From contig JAMJFZ010001258.1 in assembly GCA_026225945.1 (NCBI GenBank), forward strand, positions 4,633,501 to 4,697,500: DNA of 64,000 nt, read 5' to 3'. Under the pieces are notes generated by a model. That model saw only the letters and a list, made by a program, of their open reading frames with translations. It was not told the origin of the DNA and did not search any database. Below, piece by piece: positions 25,193 through 37,492 of the stretch (positions are counted from its first letter, which is position 1; each line of letters opens with the position of its first letter). The stretch comes from Cricetomys ansorgei (taxonomy: Eukaryota; Chordata; Mammalia; Rodentia; Nesomyidae). Both the position numbers and the translations under genes were made by a program.

Positions 25193-28143
25193 CACCACAT
25201 CTGCTTTCACTTCCTGCCAGGCACCACGCTCCCCACCACCAGGACCTTCATTTAGACAGACCCCGGTGAGCCTGGGGTTCAATGGTGTCGTGCCATAATA
25301 CAGTTCAACACGTGAATCGCCTGTTCGTTTCACAGGGGACGGGCTGTCCTCTCTCTGACTGGTGCTGTTCTAAGTTTCTGTCCCTTTATGGACGTGTGTT
25401 GTCTCAGCCCAAACGCACACGCTGGAACTAAACTGCCATCAGAAGTTATTAAGAGGCAGCGGGACCTCCGAGAGGCCATGACACTGGCATCGTGAAGGGT
25501 CAGTGCAGTCCTGGAGGACTGGGTTAGCTCTTATGATGGTGCAGCGGCACAGTGTCCCTACAAAGGCTGGGCACAGGCTGGCACCTGTTGTTGGATTTCC
25601 CATCCTGCAGTTCCAGGACTCAAATAAACTCCTTCTGTATTAACTACCCTGTTTCAGGCATTCCGTTACAGTAACGGAAAACAGACGAAGGCATTTGAAA
25701 CCTGACTGTTTACTTTCCGGTTCCTATTTCCTTTACATGTTTCTCCCGTGGACGAACATAAACCCAGAATACCTGGGTGGGTACCACATAGACAGGAGCT
25801 AGAGCCTCAGGCTCTCTAGACTCTGGGACTGTGTTTCCGTGCTCTGTGGCTCAGTGCCCCTGAGAGGGCCCTTGGCTCTTCCAGCCCCACTGCAGCAGAT
25901 GTCCACACCCATCCCTCAACTGAGGCAGGAGGAGAGTGGTGTGCGTGAAAAGTGCATTTGCTGGCCCTCTAGGGGCCGTGGTGGACGGATGTGGTCGGAC
26001 TGCCCTACGGCAGCACAGTTGTGGGTGGCGCTTGCTGTACGGTTGGGGGCACTGCACCCCAAGTTAGACGTGCCTTCACCGAGGTCCGGCCAGGCGACAG
26101 TGGGAATGCTCCATCTCTCTGATCTCCCCTCGTTCACACAGATGAGTCTGAGGAGTCCTCACCAGGGGCTTCCTGAGAGCCCTCTGTTTCTTCCTCATCA
26201 GGTACATCCGGGATCTTAAGAAGCTCAGCTGCCTTATTAAATTCTCAGCCCAGTGGCTATGAAAACATGGAGGCTAAGAAGATCACGTGGTTTCCAAAGA
26301 TAGGGAGACCCAGCCGAGATCCGAACACGGGTTGTCTGAGTCCACCCAACCTCCGCTGGCGTTTTCCGTGAGGCCTTTAAGCTTCCAGTACAGGATCAAA
26401 TCTTTGTAACTTTAAAACAAAGCTGGGATTCACGCACCCAGTATTCTTGAGCTCAGTGGAAAGGCTTTTATACTGAAAGCCAGATGTTGTGGGTATAATT
26501 TAATGTTCCCATCTTTTATGAGGCTCAGTCTTGGCCTCTTTGGATCAAAGGGTATCTCTGCCTTAACTGGAACATGCCCCAGAGTGCTAGACTGAGCACA
26601 CAGTCTTTGGAATGGGGGGCAGTTTGGCCTCTTCTTTCTTGTCTATTAAATCCCAAGCACTGTTCCCTCTGAACTTTCCTCCTTTTTCCTGAATGAGAGG
26701 CAGCCACCTGATCTTTCTTATAATTACACAAGCAACACATTTTTAATAGGGAGTGTTTATACATAACACAGCTAGAGGGGAAACCCAAACTACAGGCCAG
26801 GGATAGGGGGAAGAATTAAACTAAACACTCCTCAGAGACAAAGGCTGGAAAAGCCATGTGACTTGAGCCTGCAGGACAGAGCCTATGCTCCTGTCCTTTT
26901 CCACAGGGAGCTAGCTGGCGCAGAGACCAGGAGCCCAGGGGACTGAGGCAGTGTGAAGTCTGTTGCTACTCTGCTGTATTTTCTTGAATTCTGACCAAGC
27001 TTCTGATTTTGCAGGGACATGCGGGAATACAATGTTTTCTGGGGCAAGCTGCTTCAAGGCTTGGTTGGATCTCCATGGCTCTCCATGGTCACCCATAGTG
27101 TGTGACCATCTCACACCCACTGGTGGCTTCTACCCACCTTCCCAAGCAGACCTGCCACTGGCCTGACCATTTCCACCTCGCCAATACCTCCCCTCCACAC
27201 GATTCCCTGAAAAGTCAAAATTCTGTTCCTTCTCCAGCCCTCCCCAGCAATTCACAGCTCCTAGACACACAGCCCAGCAATTAGACTTTATGGTCTGGGG
27301 CTATGCCCAAGCATTTTACAAATTTACTTAATTCATGGCCAAGGCTGAGACTACATGGCTCACACAGGCGACAGCCTGTTGACTCTGGCTGCTCAGGAGT
27401 CACTGTGCTATAAACCATGGTCCATAGTTAATGTGGACTGTCATGCTGATTTCTTCTGAAGAGTTTAGAAGCTATACCTTACACGTCTTAAAACCATCTT
27501 TGGTGTTTTCCATTTTGTGTTTTCCTGTGTTTAATAAATGCTCTTCAATAATCAGTAAGTTAGAGAAACGTTTTAGTATAAACACTTTAAGAGAAGGACA
27601 GTTTGAGCAGGGCTACCGGCACGGAGACTAAAGCGATGCAGTCCTGCCATCTAGTGGCCACAACACAAAACGCCAAGAGAATGTGAAGGCCTTAACTCTG
27701 GGGCCAAAGTCCCTCAGGACATTTGGGGAACAGGAGGTGTCTCCTGCCACCCCGAACCGCAAATCCTTCCAGCCTTCCAGGGAAGGTGACTGGGTAAAGT
27801 GGTTCTTAACTGGGACAGTTGTGGGGCGCTACCGCCTCCTGCCACCGTCCCACCTGGTGATGAGCACCTGAGGTAAAGGATGAATGGGGAGGAAGGCACC
27901 CGCCCTGCGTGGCCAGGATACCCTGAAGGGCCAGCCACACTTCCAGTGATCATGGGGTACCACATGCCCAAGACTGCTGACAAGGAATCTGGGAAGGAAT
28001 CCCAGATCTGTGCAGGGGAGTGGCAGCCTCCTCAGGCCGCACCGAGGTCCCCGTAGTTACACTTTAGCAGAAAAGACTCAGGCTAAAGTAAAGGGTGTCA
28101 GAAGCCCAGTGGATACTAGACGCACTCCGCTTCAGATCACTAT
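25193..28143. other. Casp7 intron, no gene; candidate CTCF motifs
   Basis: Only the CTCF-like motifs at 27642-27660 and, weaker, 25961-25977 stand out. No recognisable SINE in nearly 3 kb. Confidence 0.5.
27642..27660 (-). promoter_or_regulatory. Candidate CTCF site
   Basis: GCCATCTAGTGGCCA on the plus strand matches the reverse complement of the CTCF consensus at most core positions, including GTGGCCA. It lies in the large Casp7 intron, outside any repeat I recognise. Motif match only. Confidence 0.4.
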
Positions 28144-28580
28144 CATCCATCCACCCATCCATCCATCTGCCCACCCACCCACCTACCCATCCATCCACCC
28201 ACCAATCCATCCACCTACCCATCCACCCATCTATCCATCTGCCCACACACCCACCTACCCATCCATCCACCTATCCATCCATCTGCCCACCCACCCATCT
28301 ACCCATCCATCCACCTACCGATCCATCCACCTACCCACTCACCCATCCATCCATCTGCCCACCCATTCACCCACCCACCCACCCACCCATCCACCCATCC
28401 ATCCATCCATCCACCTACCCACCCACCTATCCATCCATCCATCCATACACCTACCCACCTATCCATCCACCCACCCACCCACCCACCCACCCATCCATCC
28501 ATCCATCCATCCATCCATCCATCCACCTACCCACCTACCCATCTATCCACCCATCCATCCACCCACCCATCCACCCAACA
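28144..28580. repeat. (CCAT/CCAC)n tetranucleotide array, about 435 bp
   Basis: Imperfect tandem CCAT and CCAC with CTAC and CTGC variants. It abuts a URR1-like element to the right. Confidence 0.95.
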
Positions 28581-28581
28581 T

Positions 28582-28935
28582 GGTGGCTTGGATGAGAATG
28601 GCCCCGATAGTCTCATGTATTTGAGTGCCTGGTCCCCAGTTTGTGGAACTGTTTGGGAAGGATTAGGGGGTGTTGTTTGTGAGAGGTGTTTGTCACTCGG
28701 GGTGGGCTGTGAAGTTCAAAAGTCTATGCCATTCCCAGTTAAGTCTCTTTCTGCCTCGTGGTTGTTGTCTGAATATGTACGCTCTCAGCACTTGACTGTC
28801 TGCTGCCATGCTCCCAAGCCATGGCAGTCATAGACTCTACTACCCTCTTGAACTGTAAGTCCCAATAAACTCTTCCTTCTACAGATTGCCCTGGTGACGA
28901 TTTCTCTTCACAGAGTAGAAAAGTAACGAAGACAC
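28582..28935 (+). mobile_element. URR1-like hAT DNA transposon copy
   Basis: GGAACTGTTTGGGAAGGATT AGGGGGTGTT, CATTCCCAGTTAAGTCTC, then GAACTGTAAGTCCCAATAAA and AGAAAAGTAACGAAGACA match the rodent repeat I know as URR1. No coding capacity. Confidence 0.65.
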
Positions 28936-29042
28936 GATCTATCTACCATCTATATATCTATGATCTATTATGTATCATTAATCTACAGTCTCTCATCTTT
29001 TGCTTATCACTACCTGTCAATCACTGATCATCTATCTTTCTG
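28936..29042. repeat. Degenerate (ATCT)n region
   Basis: Loose tandem ATCT/ATCA motifs just after the URR1-like element. Confidence 0.6.
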
Positions 29043-29999
29043 TCAGGCCCCTCCCTTCCCCAGAGGGCATAACTGTTCTCTGTGGTCCAGGTGTGGCTTT
29101 CCTCCAGTTGTCTCTCATCTGTGCCTCTACTTCTTGGCCACAAAAATTCTGTCGCTTTCTACCCAACAGGCACCTTGGTGTCTGGCTGCCTGCCAAAATT
29201 GCCCACCTCTACCCCATCTACCAGGCAAGTCCAGCCTTCTGACATTTGACAGAACCTTATTTCCTAGAACGTTCATGCGCAGAACAATGCAATCAAGTTT
29301 CAAAACAAAACAATAACAACAACAAATAAACAAACACCCATAGTACTTTAGTAAGTTTACAGTTTTGTGCTGGGCCACACTCATAGACATTCTCAACCAC
29401 GTACGGCTGGTGGGCTGGGGTCTGTACACACCTGCCGGACAATGGCCACAGCCCTGCAGGGCACCTCCTTCCTTGCAATCACGTGTAGCCTGTGGCAGCC
29501 CTGGGGCTCTGGCACTTTTCTTTTCCCCCCTCCCCCCTTTTCCTTCCTTCCGACTTTGTAAAAGAACACTATATTTCAGTAGAGTCAATTCTATCAGTCT
29601 TCATCAGAAAGACATATATTATTTTCCCTACCTAGAGATTTTGCACAAATCATTTATAATTTTGCTTTAAATATTTCTTTCAACATAACACTTTTATTAA
29701 TTACTTGAGGTATCTCCATCACGGTCTCTTACCGCTCCTCCCTGGTCCACCCTCTCACCCTTATGCCCTCAAAACAACAAAACAAAACCCAAGTCCAGCC
29801 CATGTGGTGGGGACATGGATCACCAGCAACTGCCATTGTTTTTGGGGGCAGCAGGCTGCTCTGGTCATGGACTTCTGCTTGGTCTGTATTAGCCTGAGAT
29901 TAAGCCTGACAAAGTTCAATCTGAAGTTGGGCTACACTGCTCACACACTGAGGGACCCGGACATCCCGCAGGCACCTAGTGTGCGTGATGTCTGACTCA

Positions 30000-30090
30000 G
30001 CCTTCGAACAGAGCAGGAGGGGTGAAGTTTGGAGGTCAGCCTGGGCTACATGGCAAGATCCCCATCTCAAAAAACAAACCAAAAAAAAGA
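30000..30090 (+). repeat. B1 fragment
   Basis: GGAGGTCAGCCTGGGCTACA followed by CTCAAAAAACAAACC; only the 3' half is recognisable. Confidence 0.55.
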
Positions 30091-30672
30091 AAAAAAAAAC
30101 CCCAACTGAACTATGGCACTTGTTGCAGGGACTCCCTCCCTCCCTCTCGCTCCACAGATATCTACCACACGAGTAGAGCAATATACTGAATTATGGGTCC
30201 TGACATGAGTAATTTTAAAGCCAGGAAAACTTTAGAGATGAAAAACTTTCCATTTTAGGTTAAAAAAAATAAAAAAGAAAATCTGAACTTCAAGGGTATG
30301 TTACAAATCCTAACTGCATTTTATTTACATGGAGATCCCCCTAGCAGGTGGGTAGTGTTCTATTTAATACCCAGTCACGACCCCCTTTATATGGGTTGTG
30401 TCCTGGCAACAGGAGAACGTCTCTAACACGCAGACCAGAAAATGATGAACAGTGAAAAGCATGATGAAGCCAAGGAGCTCTGGGCAGCGCTGAGCCGCCT
30501 GTGTCTTGTGAAGGGCGCACTGTCCGCGCAGACAAAGGCTGATGAACACTGGCGGAGACACCTGGCATGTGTTACGAAGTGCGTGTCTCTAGGTACATAC
30601 AAAGCTTTCTGCCGAACTGAAACGTAATGCTTTCATTACAAAACACAGACTTTAATTTTTTTCTTACTCTCA

Positions 30673-30845
30673 GCCAGGTATGTCAAGGCATGCCTTTAAT
30701 CCCAGTACTCCTGGAGGCAGAAGCAGGAGGATCTCTCGGAGTTCAAGGCCAGCCTGATCTACATACATAACAAGTCCCAGGACAGCAAAGGCTACAAAGA
30801 CCCTGTCTCAAAGACAAACAACAAAAAAACAAGACAAACAACAAT
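30673..30845 (+). repeat. B1 SINE
   Basis: CATGCCTTTAATCCCAGTAC, GAGTTCAAGGCCAGCCTGAT and CCCTGTCTCA followed by an A-rich tail. Confidence 0.92.
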
Positions 30846-31214
30846 CCCAATAAAACAAAATAATAAAAAGTAAAATGCTCTTACTCTCATTTTCTTCACA
30901 CACAAGTACCAAATTAGTGTGTCTCTGGGCTGGCTTGTGTCGGAATGTTTGAAACTGCCATGTGACTGATTTCAGTTCCATGAAAGAATTTTACCTTGGG
31001 GTTAGGACAGAGTTTCGAGCAGGTTCTACAACTGCCCTTACATGTGTGCTTTGGTCATTTGGTCATAGTACATATGTAGGTATGTACTATACCTACATAG
31101 ACTGGCATTTTCAGCCTTGAGAATTTTAAAATGGACATCCAGCTCAGACAAACTGACAACCTTTAGGTCCTGCAGTGTCAAATATTCAGCTGAGATTTCT
31201 TTCTTCTTGTTTGG

Positions 31215-31345
31215 ATTTTTTTCTTTTTTTTTTGAAACAAAGTTTCAAAAGGTGTAGCCCTGGCTGTCCTGGAACTCTGTAGACCAGGCTGGCTTTGAAC
31301 TGAGATGTCCATCTGGGTCTGCTGGGATTAAAAGTGTGCCACAAA
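31215..31345 (-). repeat. B1 SINE
   Basis: T-rich start, then TAGCCCTGGCTGTCCTGGAA, CAGGCTGGCTTTGAACT and CTGGGATTAAAAGTGTGCCA. Confidence 0.88.
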
Positions 31346-31488
31346 GTCCATTCAACTGAGATTTCTGAATGTAAACATAAAGAAGCACATCTGTCTCATC
31401 AGTGCACAAATTCACTTCCAGCTTTGATAAATGGTGAAATTACATGTATGCCAATGACTTACCTTAAGGAAATTACTTTAATGTATAT

Positions 31489-31518
31489 GAGTGTGGGTAT
31501 GTGCGCATGTGTGTCCAG

Positions 31519-31559
<41 letters not shown>

Positions 31560-31998
31560 TGAGAGAAAGAGAGTGTGTGTGTGAGAGAGTGTGTATGTGT
31601 GTCTGTATATATGACCAGGTGTGTGTATATGTGTATGTGTGTGTGTGAGAGAGAGAGAGAGTGTGTGTGTGTGTATGTATATATGTGTCTATATGTATGT
31701 CCAGGTGTGTGTGTGTATGTGTGTGTATGAGAGAGAGAGAGAGAGTTTGTGTATGTGTGTCTAGGTATATATATGTGTCCAGATGTATGTGTGTGTCTAT
31801 ATATGTGTGTGTGTATGTGTGTCCAGATGTGTGTGTGTCTATATATGTGTGTGTGTGTATGTGTGTCCAGATGTGTGTGTGTCTATATATGTGTGTGTGT
31901 GTATATGTGTCCAGGTGTGTGAGTGTGTCCAGGTGTGTGAGTGTGTCCAGGTGTGTGAGTGTGTCCAGGTGTGTGTGTGTGTGTGTCTCAGTGTGTAA
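31489..31998. repeat. (TG)n-rich compound array, about 500 bp
   Basis: TG runs broken by GAGAGA, TATATA and repeated GTGTGTCCAG units; includes four direct copies of CAGGTGTGTGAGTGTGTC-like sequence near 31911-31975. Confidence 0.93.
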
Positions 31999-32019
31999 GC
32001 CAGAGGGCAACCTCAAGTG

Positions 32020-32300
32020 ATGTTCCTCAGGACCCACGCACCTTGGTTTCTGAGACAGGGTCTCCCACGCTTCTGTAATTCACTGAGTAGGCTAGGGTGG
32101 CTGGCCAGTGAGCCCCAGACCTCTCTCGAGGTTCCACCTCTCTAGACCCGAGACTGTAAGTCCTGACAGCACACCTGGCAAATCCCAATTGAGCACTGTT
32201 CACATGGAGCTCCTCCCGGTAGGGGTAATTTACACGAGTTCTGGCACTAGACCAGGCCCTCATGCTCCTGGGGTAAGCTGCTAAGCCGTCTTCCCAGCCT
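32020..32300 (-). repeat. B4-class SINE, diverged
   Basis: TTTCTGAGACAGGGTCTCCC, GGCTGGCCAGTGAGCCCCAG and an ID-like end with GCTGCTAAGCCGTCTTCCCA. Confidence 0.7.
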
Positions 32301-34116
32301 TAAATTACATTTCTTGATGATGTAATATTAACAAACATTTGATTTTTATGTATCGACATAAAAATACACATGCTCGTAGTTGGAAACACATAATAATGTC
32401 TTGGGTCATGAACGGAAAGGCTTTAAGGAGCCCTGATTTAAAGAGTCAGATGCCTAAGGAAGGCTGAGAAAATAAACTAACAGTTCACAACCTAGGAGAA
32501 CATGACATTAAATCATCATCAACAGTCCTGTCTTATACCACAAGTGACAAGATCAGCATTTAGGAAACAGCACACAATTTAGATACCGCGCAAGGACATA
32601 AAGCATTCACGCTGATACCGTGAACTCTGATGTCGACAGCAGCTGTGTACTGAGAAAGGTACAGAGCAGCAGAACCAGGTTACACAAGCTAGCTCACTTT
32701 CCAAAGGTGGAGTGGTATACCACAGACTCTATCTAAGTTTGCAAAACAACAGGGCTTGTGCCAAGGTCTAGGTCTTCAAGCAGAATCCTCAGTCTTCCCA
32801 AATGCCTTAGAGACTGTCAGCATTAAGCAAACACATAGCCAGATCAACTTCCATAAGTGCGGTTCCCTAAAACTTGTGTACATCATACCAAAGCCTTCTA
32901 CCCTCTCCCATCTTCCCATCTCCACGGTGGAACTGACAGGACCATTCCTACATGCTGCAGAAGACCCAGTCACCTAAGCAGGGACGAGTGCGTTCCCGTT
33001 ACTTACGAGAAGGGAGATGGGTATTTGGGACCCTGCTTTGGGTTGTTCTAAATCCAAATACACTAAAAAACACCTTGAAGCAATCCGCTTATTACAATTT
33101 AAAATGGAATGGGATGGTGGCTGAATGACATCGTCTCTTGCAGCCCCACTGTGCGCAGCCATTTCCTCCCGGTGAATCTAGAGTCTCAGGAGGGGGGAAC
33201 AAGCACTGACATTGCAGGGAAACAGCAGAGCTCCACACCCTTCCCTACCCGCCCCCTCTATCTATCCATGTAGCCGATTATAATTTAGAATTCACAGACA
33301 CGAGATTGTCATAGGATGCCAGGTAAGACATTTACTGAATGAAAAATGGTTTCAGAGTGCTACTGAGAGAAAGCCAGTATGGTGGGGGTAACTTTTTGGC
33401 AGGCTGGCTTTGCAAACTGTATTATACCTTGGTTTGCATACATGAACAAGCTGTTAGCAGCTCAGGGGTTCTAACAGTACATATGCGCGTGCATAAATAT
33501 ATTACAAAGAGTAGTTTCGAATGTTTAAGTTTCTTCCTTTTCTAATACTCTGAGTTAAAGAGATTTGCCTCTAAATAAAAGGTAAACAGCCCTGGCAAAC
33601 AATTGCTGGAGAAGTTTGGGTACAGGCTTTTTGATGATCTTCCTAGAAATTCGGGGGAGGATCCCCAAAGGTTGAACAGGAAGTCAGGTAATTTCCAATT
33701 CTTTACTTTGAGCAGAGGAAGCTGTCATTTTGGTAATTAAGCTGTCATTTCTGGCACAGAACTCAGAAAGAATTTAAGAATTAAGTGGCATTACTATTGC
33801 AACATTCTTCCAACAATGAATTTATTCATGAGTCCTCAATGCTTACGTGTCTAAAAATGGAAAATAGGCAAAAGAGACAGTGACTTTCTCATCCCAGCAC
33901 TGAGTATTTCTTCATTTATTAAGAAACCTCAAAGCCTGCAAATTCAGTGTAATTTGCAATTTCTACTTAATTCCTTTGATGAGTAACAAGGCAATAATGC
34001 TAACGACTTATTTACTTAGAGCTGTGAATTAAACAGGAACTCGGCTGAGGATGAATTCCTTACAATGCTCTGGAAAACTGGAAGACACCTTCACATGCAT
34101 CCAAATATATGCGTGG
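32301..34116. other. Casp7 intron, AT-rich, no feature recognised
   Basis: Unique-looking AT-rich sequence before the minisatellite; no family recognised. Confidence 0.5.
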
Positions 34117-35155
34117 ACGCATGGACGGACTGCACAGCTGCATGAGGGACGTGTGGACAGAGCTGCACAGCTGCATGAGGGATGTGTGGACAGAGCTGCA
34201 CAGCTGCATGAGGGGTGCATGGACGGAACTGCACAGCTGCATGAGGGACGTGTGGACGGACCGCACAGCTGCATGAGGGGCGCATGGACGGACTGCACAG
34301 CTGCATGAGGGACGTGTGGACAGAGCTGCACAGCTGCATGAGGGACGTGTGGACACTGCTGCGCAGCTGCATGAGGGACGTGTGGACGGACTGCACAGCT
34401 GCATGAGGGATGTGTGGACAGAGCTGCACAGCTGCATGAGGGACGTGTGGACATTGCTGCGCAGCTGCATGAGGGACGTGTGGACAGAGCTGTACAGCTG
34501 CATGAGGGACGTGTGGACAGAGCTGCACAGCTGCATGAGGGGTGTGTGGACAGACTGCACAGCTGCATGAGAGACGTGTGTACGGACTGCACAGCTGCAT
34601 GAGGGACGTGTGGACAGAGCTGCACAGTTGCATGAGGGACGTGTGTACGGACTGCACAGCTGCATGAGGGATGTGTGGACGGACTGCACAGCTGCATGAG
34701 GGACGTGTGGACATTGCTGCGCAGCTGCATGAGGGACGTGTGGACAGAGCTGTACAGCTGCATGAGGGATGTGTGGACGGACTGCACAGCTGCATGAGGG
34801 ACGTGTGGACAGAGCTGCACAGCTGCATGAGGGGTGTGTGGACAGACTGCACAGCTGCATGAGAGACGTGTGTACGGACTGCACAGCTGCATGAGGGACG
34901 TGTGGACAGAGCTGCACAGTTGCATGAGGGACGTGTGGACGGACTGCACAGCTGCATGAGAGACGTGTGGACGGACTGCACAGCTGCATGAGGGACATGT
35001 GGACAGACTGCACAGCTGCATGAGGGGCGCATGGACGGACTGCACAGCTGCATGAGGGACATGTGGACAGACTGCACAGCTGCATGAGGGACGAGTAGAC
35101 GGACTGCACAGCTTCATGAGGGGCGCATGGACGGACTGCACAGCTGCATGAGGGA
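34117..35155. repeat. Minisatellite, 32/33-bp unit, about 32 copies
   Basis: Tandem array with unit core GCACAGCTGCATGAGGGACG followed by TGTGGAC and a 5-6 base variable end. Units ending in ACGGACT or ACAGACT are 32 bp; those ending in ACAGAGCT, ACATTGCT or ACACTGCT are 33 bp. About 29 units keep the palindrome CAGCTG. The array lies in the large Casp7 intron. Long reading frames across it on the minus strand are by-products of a unit without stops. Confidence 0.97.
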
Positions 35156-35992
35156 TGAGGGAGAGAAGACTTTCAAGTAACTAAATCTGAGAGAATAAAA
35201 TAGAAAGGAAGAGAGCATAACTTTAAGAGGAAAAAGAGAAGATAAAATTTCTACCCGCCAAAGTATTCCCTATATTTTTTAACGAATAAGGATTAGTTAA
35301 CAGCCACTTCCTATTTAGATGGCACTGGATACACTGAAGTCAAGATGCTCGAATGTCACGGGTTACCTCCTGATTGGTTTCCTCTCTTCTGAGAAGTACA
35401 ACACGCCAAAGACTGCTGTTAAACAATTCCTGCTTGTCTTTCACCCGAGCACTCAAACCTGAAAGAGTACACCCTTTGCACCTGCCTTAAGAAGAGACCC
35501 ATGCCACCTTGACGTGCACGAGGGAGTATGTAAATTTTACAACGTGGCATCAAACACCTGGAGACCAGGGCTCTAAGAGGCTTTCTCTGGCAAATGGGTT
35601 AACCTGGGGCACTTCACCTGGCTTTTGAGACTTTCAGGGAGTTGGAGCTGTATTTCCTGTAATTCCAGTAGATTACTCCTGAACTCAAATGACACCCACT
35701 GAAATCAATCCTTCTGTGTTGGGGTCCTGTTTGAAGCTGGGGGGGGAGGTAACGGGGGAGAAAGATAATGTGGAGTCAGTCCTTCCCTTCCTGAGCACTG
35801 ACTGGGAGTACAACCTCAGCCATTAAGCCCTTGCTCTCTGTGTCGCCTAGTGGGAGCAGCTTAGGAAGCAGGTGGTCCCGTCTTATCCGTGGGGCATGTG
35901 GTCCACTGACGGGTGCGCAAAACCACAGGCAATAAATACCAAGTCTTACTGTCTCGTGCCTTCCCGCCTCCTTGGAGTTACCCTGCACAGTG
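35156..35992. other. Casp7 intron between minisatellite and retroviral element
   Basis: Nothing recognised apart from the target-site copy that follows at 35993-35998. Confidence 0.5.
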
Positions 35993-35998
35993 GACAGG

Positions 35999-36329
35999 TG
36001 TTGTGGAAACTTATTTTTAGTTATGCATAAAATCGTTGTTTTATGCAGTCTCGGGGGAGGGGCACCCTAGGTCCTGATGTTTTGTATTGCCTGCAGGTGT
36101 TGGATTTCTGTGTGCGTGGGGGTGTTGATAATGATCTGCAAATGTTACCAATAGAACACCCGAGTTCTGATCAATAAAAACACCTGAACTCAGACGCTCG
36201 GGGTTCTACTATCCAGTATGGTGCTGGCCAGGGTAGTGGTTCCCTTTGCTGAGGTCTGGGAGAATTTGCACCTATGAAAAATGCTTCCTTATCTTCTTTG
36301 CTGAGTGACACCATAGGTGTATTGCTACA
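35999..36329 (+). repeat. 5' LTR of the endogenous retroviral element
   Basis: Begins TGTTGTGG just after the target duplication and ends CTACA two bases before the primer-binding-site-like sequence. Contains AATAAA at 36173-36178. Confidence 0.85.
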
Positions 36330-37492
36330 AGTGGCGCCTGCAATGTGGGGCCTGAAGTCACACTCATCTGACATGGAGACAAGGAAGAACAAGAAAGAAA
36401 CTCCAGACCTCACAGGGGCCAGTAAAATGCGCTCAGGGCAGCCCCTACAGGACAGAGATTATATATATGCAAAAATAATGAGTAGAAGTCTCCTGAAGGA
36501 AGAGGAGAGTGAGGAAGGAAATAAGCCTCTCTGAAGAGAAAATTAAGTGAGGGAAAAAGCTCTGAGCTGAGAGCCACAGAATGGAGGCCCTTATAAAGAA
36601 TTCAGCTGGTTCAGCTGGGAGCAGGAAAAACCAAGGTTCTTACTGCTTGTCCTGATCACAGAGCCAACACTCCCTCCTGTTGCTGGCGCTGGCAGCAGCC
36701 AGGGCACCAGGAAACGGAAACCAGAGCTGTTCTATAAACAGTTTGTTGATGGCTTTGTGTGTGTATGAAGCCCAAGTGGGTCTTGTGTTTGAGGTCTATG
36801 AAGAAGGATATATGTTTCCCCATAGAAGTGGTAAGAAAGAACATCAAACCACCAGAATGTTTCAACCAGAGATTCTTCCCACTGGCCCAGCTGTTGTAGA
36901 AGCCACAGCTTAGAGCCAAAAAGCCACTTAAGTTAAACTGACCAGCCACCCCGCCCCCGCAAAAAAAAAAAAAAACCTGACTAAGAGATGACAAGCTGTC
37001 CAGATATTGGTGATGGTGATGAGAAATCCATCCACGAGGGGACCCTTCCTGCAGACAAAGTGACCAGTTATTTTTCCAGCAAACCAAACTCTTATCTTAA
37101 ATCTGGAAATTGTTTCCCAAAGCTCAGCACACAGATACCGTTTTCCAGCACTGGCCGAGGTTGTATCTCATGTTGGCAGCTGAACGTGGTACTGCAGGCG
37201 TTATCCAGGAGGTGCTGGTTTTAAAGGTGTAAACAGCTGCTGAGACTTGGCACTGTGAAAGACTAGGAGAGGCCATGGGTAAAAGTACAGCCTCAGTAAT
37301 TGAAGGCCCAGATTGAAGGGGTCATATAAAGAAGTTGAGGCTTGGCACCGTGAACAGAGCCCAGGAGAGGCTACTGGTCAAAGTGCAGCCCAGTTGCATC
37401 AAGGGACCCCAGCAGCCTCCTGAAGATGCCAGCACTGAAAGGGCAAGATCAAAGCAGTCAAACTTTAGTCAGGCTCCTGAGAGCACCAAAAC

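Noticed and set aside
28010..28624. 204-codon frame rich in His, Pro and Ser
   Set aside because: Made by the CCAT/CCAC microsatellite running into a URR1-like element.
31459..32037. 192-codon His/Thr-rich frame and its plus-strand counterparts
   Set aside because: Reading of the TG microsatellite.
34051..35141. CRISPR-like array of direct repeats
   Set aside because: Units are tandem with no unique spacers, and the surrounding DNA is a mammalian intron; it is a minisatellite.
34029..35141. A 370-codon repeat protein gene
   Set aside because: All three frames are open and unit lengths of 32 and 33 bp scramble the frame, so no single product is favoured.
36274..36534. Gag-like frame after the primer-binding-site-like sequence
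   Set aside because: Short and without recognisable retroviral motifs; treated as non-coding interior.
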